Below are positions 7,904 through 13,704 of a stretch of DNA of 13,704 nucleotides, piece by piece. The stretch lies in NCBI GenBank assembly GCA_023457325.1, contig JAEWLX010000079.1, positions 1 to 13,704 of the forward strand, read 5' to 3'. The DNA comes from Bacillota bacterium (GTDB lineage: Bacteria > Bacillota_I > Bacilli_A > RFN20 > CAG-826). The position numbers were made by a program, and so were the translations under genes. Position 1 is the stretch's first letter. Every line of letters begins with the position of its first letter. A model generated the notes under the pieces. It was not told where the DNA came from. It made no database searches and was given only the letters and a program-made list of their open reading frames with translations.

Positions 7904-8980
7904 CTATTCACCCACTTCCCGTTTGAGTTCAATGGCCGCTTGTTTCATGCGCTCACGAAGATTTTGAATAATCTTTGGCTTTTCAACCTTTGGTGCTCTT
8001 GGATCAAGAAGCCAAGTCTTTGCGTAATGTGATTCGGAGATTTTAAACATCGGTGGGTCTTGAACATGGTCGATCCGCATTGCGTAATCATTACGAATGG
8101 CAAAAGCATCTCCGATAATTTCGTTAACAAATGAAGGGGGATTACCTTTGATATAAGTCAGTGGTTCGTTCTTTGTTCCCAATTGAGGTAGCGAAGAAAG
8201 AAGAGCCCATGTGTATGGATGTTGAGGCGTATAGAAAATATCTTCCGCTGTTCCGTATTCAACAATTTGACCACCATACATAACAGCGATACGATCGGCA
8301 ACATTTGCCACGACACCTAAATCGTGCGTAATAAAAATGGTCGTCCATTTATATTCTTTTTGGAGTTCTTTAATTAACTCAAGAATTTGTGATTGAACGG
8401 TAACATCTAAAGCCGTTGTAGGTTCATCGCAAATAAGGATTTCTGGGCGACACGCTAAAGCGATGGCGATGACAACGCGTTGCCTCATACCACCCGAATA
8501 TTGGAAAGGATAGTCATTCATTCTTCCTTTTGGATCAGGTATGCGCACCTTTTCCAGGAGTTTAATTGCTTCTTCTTTTGCTTCGTGCATGCTCATACCG
8601 TGATGAAGCATTAAAACTTCGGCGATTTGATAGCCAATCGTTAGAAGTGGATTAAGCGATGTCATCGGATCTTGGAAAATGGTCGCAATTCTCTTACCGC
8701 GAATACCCTTCCATTGCTCATGCTTTGTTTTTTTGGCCAAATCTTCGCCATGGAAAATAATTGAGCCACTTGAAATGTAGCCATTTGCATCCAACATTCC
8801 GGTGAACGTTTTCGTAAAAACTGATTTCCCGGAACCAGATTCACCGACAATTGCTAATGTTTCGCCTTGGTAAACATCCATTGTAACGTTACGGATAACG
8901 TTTACTTTCTTCCCATGAGAAATAAAGCCGACGGATAAGTCGCGAACTTCGAGTACTTTTTCTTTTTCTAATGTTTGCAT
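7904..8980 (-). CDS. oppD: Oligopeptide ABC transporter ATP-binding protein OppD (AmiE-like)
   Basis: The second cytoplasmic ATPase of the importer. Visible motifs: Walker A GESGSGKS (46-53), Q-loop FQDPMTSLNP with Q103, signature SGGMRQR (162-168), Walker B LICDE (182-186), switch His219, and the oligo_HPY region QHPYTWALLSSLP (253-265). The C-terminal part where many Dpp/Opp ATPases carry four cysteines for an iron-sulfur cluster keeps its framework (GDAFAIRNDYAM 290-301, HYAKTWLLDPRAP 318-330) but has Asp291, Asn297, Asp304 and Thr322 at those places. The same cysteine-free pattern, including HYAKTWLL, is what I recall from streptococcal AmiE. Length (358 aa) is normal. A Shine-Dalgarno AAAGGA precedes the ATG, 11 bp after the oppC stop. 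Confidence 0.95.
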   Translation of the reverse strand: MQTLEKEKVLEVRDLSVGFISHGKKVNVIRNVTMDVYQGETLAIVGESGSGKSVFTKTFTGMLDANGYISSGSIIFHGEDLAKKTKHEQWKGIRGKRIATIFQDPMTSLNPLLTIGYQIAEVLMLHHGMSMHEAKEEAIKLLEKVRIPDPKGRMNDYPFQYSGGMRQRVVIAIALACRPEILICDEPTTALDVTVQSQILELIKELQKEYKWTTIFITHDLGVVANVADRIAVMYGGQIVEYGTAEDIFYTPQHPYTWALLSSLPQLGTKNEPLTYIKGNPPSFVNEIIGDAFAIRNDYAMRIDHVQDPPMFKISESHYAKTWLLDPRAPKVEKPKIIQNLRERMKQAAIELKREVGE

Positions 8981-8991
8981 AATTATCCTTT

Positions 8992-9987
8992 CTACCTGTG
9001 ATTCTTAGGGTCGGTGGCATCAGCAAGCGCTAAGCCGATATAAAAGAAGGTTACTGTTAAAGGCACAAGAACAACCATTGGGGCGATTAAAAGGTACGGA
9101 TACACCATCCACTCATCGCGCGTTGCATCCGTAAGCACTTGCCCAAGCGTGATGTCGCCTGCGGCCGCACTGAAGGAAAGTCCAAAGAAGGCCAGGCCAA
9201 CTTCGCTGCTGACCGCAGCAGGGATGGCGGTTGATACGACGGTAACGATAACGGAAATCAAGTACGGTAAGAGGTTATGAGTAATCATCGCCTTTGGCGA
9301 AGATCCTAGTGTAATTGAAGCAATGTTATAGTCACGATTACGAATAATAATAATTTGGTTACGAATAAAACCAGCTAATCCTATCCAGCTGAACATTGTT
9401 AATAAGAAGACAATCGTCCAGAAGTTTGGCTCTAAAAAGGCCATGAGTAAGAAATACAATAGAAGAGATGGAACGTTATTAACAAAGTTACGAATTTCAA
9501 TCATGATCGGATCAAGACGACGGAAGTAACCCCACAACGAACCAATCAAGATGCCCAAGAAGGTATCAATCAAGGCGACAACCGTTCCGAGAATGAGTGA
9601 TAAACGGGCACCGACCCAGACAACAGTCCATAGGTCAAGTCCCTTGTAATAACTCATTTTATTACCGCCGGTTCCAAACCAGTGATCAGCACTCCAACTT
9701 TGGTTAGCCGGGAAAATATCCGCTAAACCATCCGCATTACTAATAACGCGATATGATTTCATCATTGGTCCAAAAATCGTAAAGAAAATGATTAAGAAAA
9801 TAACGGCAACGCTTAGAATCGCTAAAGGCTTTTTAAGTAGTTGTTTAAACGTTTCGCGCCAATACGAATATGGAGCCGAAGTGAGTTTTTCAATGTTTTC
9901 CTCGCTCGCACCGATGACCGTAAAGAGGTCTTCAACATTGTGATATATTGTTGAGTCAATATTTTTAACTGTATTATTAGTTGACAT
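8992..9987 (-). CDS. oppC: Oligopeptide ABC transporter permease OppC
   Basis: One of the two channel subunits in the cytoplasmic membrane. It has a cytoplasmic N-terminus of about 50 residues, a first membrane helix (54-73), an outside loop containing WFGTGGNK (103-110; WFGTD in most relatives), then the BPD_transp_1 core with further helices from about 121 to 320. The ATPase-contacting EAA loop is DYNIASITLGSSPKAMITHN (219-238). The end ALADATDPK (320-328) is the usual OppC/DppC tail. At 331 aa it is within the family range. The start has a strong Shine-Dalgarno (AAAGGAGGG) in the 14-bp gap after oppB. It is the direct partner of OppB, as expected from the gene order. Confidence 0.94.
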   Translation of the reverse strand: MSTNNTVKNIDSTIYHNVEDLFTVIGASEENIEKLTSAPYSYWRETFKQLLKKPLAILSVAVIFLIIFFTIFGPMMKSYRVISNADGLADIFPANQSWSADHWFGTGGNKMSYYKGLDLWTVVWVGARLSLILGTVVALIDTFLGILIGSLWGYFRRLDPIMIEIRNFVNNVPSLLLYFLLMAFLEPNFWTIVFLLTMFSWIGLAGFIRNQIIIIRNRDYNIASITLGSSPKAMITHNLLPYLISVIVTVVSTAIPAAVSSEVGLAFFGLSFSAAAGDITLGQVLTDATRDEWMVYPYLLIAPMVVLVPLTVTFFYIGLALADATDPKNHR

Positions 9988-10001
9988 GTTTTATCCCTCC
10001 T

Positions 10002-11189
10002 TTATTCTTTCGAGAAACTAATACGCGGGTCAACGATGGCGGTGACTATGTCACCAGCAAGGTATGCAACGATAGAAATCAAAGCCGAAACGACAATGAT
10101 GCCTTGTAAGACGAAGTAATCGTTTGATGCTTCGGATGTAACCAACAAACCACCGATACCATCAATACCATAGATTTTTTCAATATAGAATGTTCCAAGC
10201 AAAGCGCCAAGAATAGCGGCTGGAATCGATCGAACTAATGGCACAATCGCATTTCTTAAAATGTGTGTGTACATGATGCGATTTTCACTCAAACCTTTAG
10301 CGCGAGCAAATTTGACATAGTCGGAATTAAATTCATCGAGCATAAAGCGACGGACCCAAAGTGCAATACCGGCCATTCCGGTAAAGCCCATCGTCAAGGC
10401 AGGTGCCAAAAAGGTTAAAGGATTATCAGCCTGATATATAGTTGGTAGACCAATACCAGCAAAAAGAGCCATCCAAATGTAATAGTAAGCAACACCGGGT
10501 ATCGCATCGATAGTGATGATATAGGTTTTACCTATTTTATCAAAAACCCCATCTTTGTTTTTAGCCATCATAATTCCCATTGGATAGCCAAGAAGTAGTT
10601 CGACAATGACGGCGATGATGCCGATTCTAAAGGAAATGACCATTTTTTCGGAGATAAGATCGAGAACGAACTTACCATTATTGCCGCCGCCTAAAAAGAA
10701 GACGGTGCCAAGATCAAGAATGAAGTTGCGGCAATTTTGATTAGAAACAGTGTAAATCGTCTCTGACCCAACAATCGTTCCGATGTCAGTCATTTGGCAA
10801 ACGGTTTTTGGAAACGGCAAAATTTTGTAATAATACGTAAATAAATCAACAAACCAGTTCTCGGTAATACCGAGACGTTCTTTTAATGCAATACATTGCA
10901 TTTCTCTAAGGCTTTCGCCAAGCTTATCCCATGTTCCGATTGCCTGCTTACAAATCATGAAGCCTTCGCTCTTGACGCGAATTAAGAAAAAGGTCGCTGT
11001 AACCGCCAAGAGAATGGAGATTAGAGCGCTGCCAATTCGGCCAATTGAATACGTAAGAAGGGGATGGGCAAAGATTTGTTGAATCCGTATGTTATTTTTA
11101 AAAATAAGGCGACGACTGACGAGTTGAACAAACACCACAAAAAGGAGAGCAAGTGCGATCAGTGTGTAACCTATTAAATATATTCCCAT
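10002..11189 (-). CDS. oppB: Oligopeptide ABC transporter permease OppB (AmiC-like, with extracellular insert)
   Basis: The other channel subunit of the importer. There is an additional hydrophobic N-terminal helix (about 3-23), a second helix (about 51-71), then a predicted outside segment of roughly 110 residues (72-183) before the BPD_transp_1 core (about 184-390). The core has the EAA loop YVKFARAKGLSENRIMYTHI (291-310) followed by LRNAIVPLV, and the conserved tail IVTAIVDPR (381-389). At 395 aa it exceeds the ~305 aa of enteric OppB; streptococcal AmiC has a comparable extracellular enlargement. The insert contains four cysteines (80, 99, 131, 153). A Shine-Dalgarno-like AAAGGA sits 13 bases before the ATG, a little far; no better in-frame start is seen. 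It follows oppA after an 87-bp gap that holds a hairpin. Confidence 0.93.
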   Translation of the reverse strand: MGIYLIGYTLIALALLFVVFVQLVSRRLIFKNNIRIQQIFAHPLLTYSIGRIGSALISILLAVTATFFLIRVKSEGFMICKQAIGTWDKLGESLREMQCIALKERLGITENWFVDLFTYYYKILPFPKTVCQMTDIGTIVGSETIYTVSNQNCRNFILDLGTVFFLGGGNNGKFVLDLISEKMVISFRIGIIAVIVELLLGYPMGIMMAKNKDGVFDKIGKTYIITIDAIPGVAYYYIWMALFAGIGLPTIYQADNPLTFLAPALTMGFTGMAGIALWVRRFMLDEFNSDYVKFARAKGLSENRIMYTHILRNAIVPLVRSIPAAILGALLGTFYIEKIYGIDGIGGLLVTSEASNDYFVLQGIIVVSALISIVAYLAGDIVTAIVDPRISFSKE

Positions 11190-11228
11190 TTGTAATTTGA
11201 TGTCCTTTCACTCATGATAGACCAGCAA

Positions 11229-11262
11229 CAAATCAGGACCAACTTTCATTGATCCTGATTTG
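11229..11262 (-). other. Stable hairpin in the oppA-oppB gap
   Basis: A perfect 10-bp stem CAAATCAGGA / TCCTGATTTG closes a 14-base loop, starting 14 bp after the oppA stop. In the reading direction it is followed by TTGCTGGTC, so it lacks the U-tract of an intrinsic terminator. Hairpins in this position, between a binding-protein gene and its permease genes, are known to protect the upstream mRNA or to let only part of transcription through, giving excess binding protein. That role here is inference. Confidence 0.6.
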
Positions 11263-11276
11263 CGTAGGTCAATTAA

Positions 11277-13649
11277 TTATTCTTCGTCTGAACCGATATA
11301 GTTATAGACACCGGTTGCTTCGAGGGCAGCAGCCTTTGCGGTTGCTTGCAAATCACGAGCGACTTGACGTTCTTGTCCAGTCGGTGGATTGACGAGAACC
11401 CACATTCCAGTTAGACGGTAGTCAGCTAGTCCGTAAGAGGCAGTTGGATTTTCGTACCCGATTGCGCGTGAGACGGAAACAGCCCAACCTTGGCTATTCA
11501 TGGAGTGTGGTTTAATGATATGGACATCGTTGATAAGTTTGTACTCAGCTTCAGCAAAAGCTTGATAACGAAGAGTATTACTAGAAGTAATCGCTTTTGC
11601 TTCATCAACCATATCATCATAGTCTTCAAGTAAGCCACCAACTTGAGAAACAAGATCTCCGCTTTCATTAACGTAATAGTTATCGCGGGCAGCTTTTGTA
11701 CCAGTAAAGAGTGACATATCACCATTAGTGACGTAAGTGTGTAGGTAGGTTAATGGGTCAGCATAGTCGCCAATCCAACCCCAAGTATTAAGGGTGTAAT
11801 AGGCGGCATAAGCATTATTTGTAGCTGCTGTCGAGCTCGTTGTTTTTAGGTTGTTAACAATTTTTACAAACTCATTACCAGCAGTGAGTCCTTCATTAAC
11901 TCTGCTATTGAATCCATTGATCCAAAGGTTTTCATATAAGTTGTAGCTAGAACCACCGTAGCCAGCAAGACCAGCGTTTTCGATAATAATCGGAGTCCTA
12001 ATCGGTGCATCCGGATATTCGGCATTATACTTTGCAACAGCGGCTTCAGCTTCAGCGCGCATAACTAGAACTTCGGCATCACTGTAATTGGCGCCTTCGA
12101 TGGTTTGTGGACCAACAAGAGCTTTAGCGGCAGCGGCATCAGCAAGGCCTTTTTGCTCAGCATATTCCTCGTAGTAATAATCAAGATAATCTTTGTCGTT
12201 TTCATCGAAAACGTATCCTGGAGGAGTTAAAGTATTCAATTGATATTGGTGAATATCATCAGCGGTTGCTTCATTTTGTTGATTGTAATCTTCAAAATCG
12301 ATACCATCTAAAATCAAACGGCGAACTTCCTTAATCTTCAAGGCTCTGTTCGTGTTGACAATTTCATCAGCGGCATAAATCGAATCTGAAGCACCAAAAA
12401 TAGTGTCAGGCTGAAGACTTAGGTCTGTTTCTCTTTCAACGTTAAGAACAAAGTGCCATGTGTAATCGATAAGATTCAATTCACGGCTATTGACTAATGG
12501 GCTGTAGGGATTTTGAACAGTACCAGAATTATCTGGTCCAGTGATATAATTTTCCCAACCGACGGCATCTTCTTTAGCGACGGTAAAACCGTCAATAATG
12601 CCTTCTTCAAAATCTTCACGCATATCAGCGTAAGAAATGGTGTCAGGGGCTATCGTGTAGTTAACTGTTTTAATATGCACGTCAGAAACATTGTAGTAGT
12701 TTTCATTACGCGTATATTGGATTTTGGTGTCACCCCATTCCGAGCAAATATAAGGTCCGTTATAAAGCATCTTTTCTCTGCTAGTTCCGAAACCGGAGAA
12801 TTTGTGTTGATTAAAGAAAGCACGGTTAATCGGATAGAATGGTGCGTAAGTAAGTAAAGTCGGGAAGAAACGAGCTGGTTGATTCAAGCGATAATGGAGT
12901 TCATACTCGCCTGTGGCCGTAACACCAACGCGTGAGAAGTTAGCAATTGCACTTAATTCTTCACCCAAGATAACTGGTACTTCAGCGAGATCCATGCCTG
13001 ATTCAAACGAAATCAATTTCATGAGAGCTTCAGCCTTAGCATCATTGGTGGCGCCTTTGAGGTTCTCCCAGTTGACACCGGCATATTTTTTATCCTTGTC
13101 CTTGATTAACTGAAGCATTTCGGTATAGCAGTAATATTCCCAACCACCATCAATGAACATTGTCACCATATAGGCGATTTCTGATCCATTGGCGTAATTA
13201 AGGATGATTTCTGCCGTATTCACGAAGTCATCAGCTTTAACATATTGAACAACTTCTTGTCCAACATCGTTAGTGGCTTTATACTCTTTGCCTTCGTGAG
13301 TGTACCAAGCCACGCCTTCCTTGATCGTGAAGTAGAAATTTTGAAACTCGTTGTCGACGCTTGCCGATGAAGCGAGTTGACGTTCGAGGATACCAAATTC
13401 ATTATTCATGAGAAGGCCGTCGACGAAGTTAGCGAGATGGCGAACATCACTTGCGCTTTGGCTCTTAGCGCTGTTGAGGGTTGCGATGCTGGTGCCCAAA
13501 TATGCGTTGTACACATCTTTTGCTTCGTAACCAGTAAAATACGGACCAGTAACATATAGTTTATTTTGGTCAGCAGGGTCACATGACGAAAGAGGAACGA
13601 CTAACACAAGAGCGGCTAATAGCAAAGCTGTCTTTTTAGGAAAAGTCAT
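11277..13649 (-). CDS. oppA: Oligopeptide-binding lipoprotein OppA (SBP family 5)
   Basis: A surface lipoprotein that captures peptides and delivers them to OppB/OppC. The N-terminus is a lipoprotein signal: KK at 5-6, a hydrophobic core (8-19) and the lipobox LSSC, giving lipidated Cys23. SBP_bac_5 marks are the NFVDGLLMNN region (74-83), YNGPYICSEWGDTKI (296-310, the usual GPYxxxEW), NENYYN (315-320), and GWIGDYADPLTYLHTY (624-639), the counterpart of GWxADYPDPxxFL. At 790 aa it is much longer than most OppA proteins (about 540-660). Part of the excess is a charged, Ala-rich stretch at about 485-550 (YYYEEYAEQK, AAAAKA, RAEAEAAVAK) that looks helical. The start has the best Shine-Dalgarno in the window. 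As first gene of the operon it is expected to be the most abundant product. It might be selective for some peptides, but no residue shows which. Confidence 0.94.
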   Translation of the reverse strand: MTFPKKTALLLAALVLVVPLSSCDPADQNKLYVTGPYFTGYEAKDVYNAYLGTSIATLNSAKSQSASDVRHLANFVDGLLMNNEFGILERQLASSASVDNEFQNFYFTIKEGVAWYTHEGKEYKATNDVGQEVVQYVKADDFVNTAEIILNYANGSEIAYMVTMFIDGGWEYYCYTEMLQLIKDKDKKYAGVNWENLKGATNDAKAEALMKLISFESGMDLAEVPVILGEELSAIANFSRVGVTATGEYELHYRLNQPARFFPTLLTYAPFYPINRAFFNQHKFSGFGTSREKMLYNGPYICSEWGDTKIQYTRNENYYNVSDVHIKTVNYTIAPDTISYADMREDFEEGIIDGFTVAKEDAVGWENYITGPDNSGTVQNPYSPLVNSRELNLIDYTWHFVLNVERETDLSLQPDTIFGASDSIYAADEIVNTNRALKIKEVRRLILDGIDFEDYNQQNEATADDIHQYQLNTLTPPGYVFDENDKDYLDYYYEEYAEQKGLADAAAAKALVGPQTIEGANYSDAEVLVMRAEAEAAVAKYNAEYPDAPIRTPIIIENAGLAGYGGSSYNLYENLWINGFNSRVNEGLTAGNEFVKIVNNLKTTSSTAATNNAYAAYYTLNTWGWIGDYADPLTYLHTYVTNGDMSLFTGTKAARDNYYVNESGDLVSQVGGLLEDYDDMVDEAKAITSSNTLRYQAFAEAEYKLINDVHIIKPHSMNSQGWAVSVSRAIGYENPTASYGLADYRLTGMWVLVNPPTGQERQVARDLQATAKAAALEATGVYNYIGSDEE

Positions 13650-13656
13650 ATTTTTG

Positions 13657-13663
13657 TCCTCCT
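13657..13663 (-). promoter_or_regulatory. Strong ribosome binding site of oppA
   Basis: AGGAGGA on the minus strand lies seven bases before the ATG at 13649. Sequence and spacing are near ideal, fixing the start and suggesting high expression. Confidence 0.85.
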
Positions 13664-13671
13664 ATTCCTTT

Positions 13672-13686
13672 CAATCTTTTAGATTG
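13672..13686 (-). other. Small hairpin in the oppA leader
   Basis: CAATCT and AGATTG pair over a three-base loop (AAA on the minus strand), eight bases upstream of the oppA Shine-Dalgarno. It could stabilise the 5' end of the mRNA or affect ribosome access. The stem is short and the transcription start is unknown; an AT-rich TTAATATAAAA stretch just upstream (13689-13699) could hold a -10, but any -35 lies beyond the window edge. Confidence 0.35.
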
Positions 13687-13704
13687 TGTTTTATATTAAC
13701 ACTT

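Noticed and set aside
11214..11242. Possible secondary promoter for oppB (TTGGTC, 17 bp, TATCAT)
   Set aside because: The -35 match is poor (three of six), half of it lies in the hairpin arm, and the start would fall on the Shine-Dalgarno itself.
12513..12857. 114-codon open frame on the plus strand inside oppA
   Set aside because: It lies fully antisense to well-supported oppA codons, has no ribosome binding site and no recognisable protein features.
11277..13649. Ecto-ATPase activity of OppA, as described for Mycoplasma hominis OppA
   Set aside because: I see no GxxxxGK[ST] Walker A motif in the protein.
1..13704. Mollicute genetic code (TGA as Trp)
   Set aside because: Tryptophan is written TGG throughout and two genes end in TGA at sensible family lengths.
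1..13704. CRISPR array, insertion sequence, tRNA or prophage signal
   Set aside because: No spaced direct repeats, transposase-like frames, terminal inverted repeats or cloverleaf sequences were found; nearly all DNA is taken up by the genes listed.

Overview
The window looks like chromosomal DNA of an AT-rich, Gram-positive-type bacterium (Bacillota/Bacilli, possibly a lineage near the Mollicutes). The evidence is AGG-rich Shine-Dalgarno sites, a lipobox on the substrate-binding protein, an oligopeptide transporter whose ATPase tails resemble those of streptococcal AmiE/AmiF, and a BspA-type (LRR_5) surface protein. TGA works as a stop codon (two glycosyltransferase genes end in it), so this is not a code-4 Mycoplasma/Spiroplasma. 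Uncultured gut Bacilli are a plausible source, but the species cannot be named from this sequence.

Left part (1-4819): a surface-glycan gene group. A GT4-type glycosyltransferase cut by the left edge is followed, with an ATGA overlap, by a second GT4 enzyme. A third GT4 enzyme (WbuB/WcaI-like) lies on the opposite strand, and its 3' end overlaps the second gene by 43 bp. A short divergent region of about 100 bp separates it from a Wzx-like polysaccharide flippase. Together these would assemble a lipid-linked oligosaccharide at the inner face of the membrane and flip it outward. No polymerase, initiating phosphoglycosyltransferase or ligase is visible, so the locus probably continues to the left.

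Middle (4820-4878): a GC-rich hairpin lies between the convergent flippase gene and the peptide-transport operon and can serve as a terminator for both.

Right part (4879-13704, all minus strand): an operon in the order oppA-oppB-oppC-oppD-oppF, followed by a gene for a membrane-anchored LRR_5 protein. OppA is a long lipoprotein, OppB and OppC are the membrane channel (OppB carries an extracellular insert), and OppD and OppF are the paired ATPases. The gaps are small (87, 14, 11, 2 and -1 nt). The last gene is joined to oppF by a TAATG stop/start overlap, with its ribosome binding site inside the oppF codons, so the surface LRR protein is made together with the peptide importer. A stable hairpin without a U-tract in the oppA-oppB gap could allow more OppA than channel protein.

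I found no mobile element, CRISPR array, tRNA or rRNA. No clearly undescribed system is evident. The most interesting candidate is the coupling of an LRR_5 surface protein to an Ami/Opp-type peptide importer.
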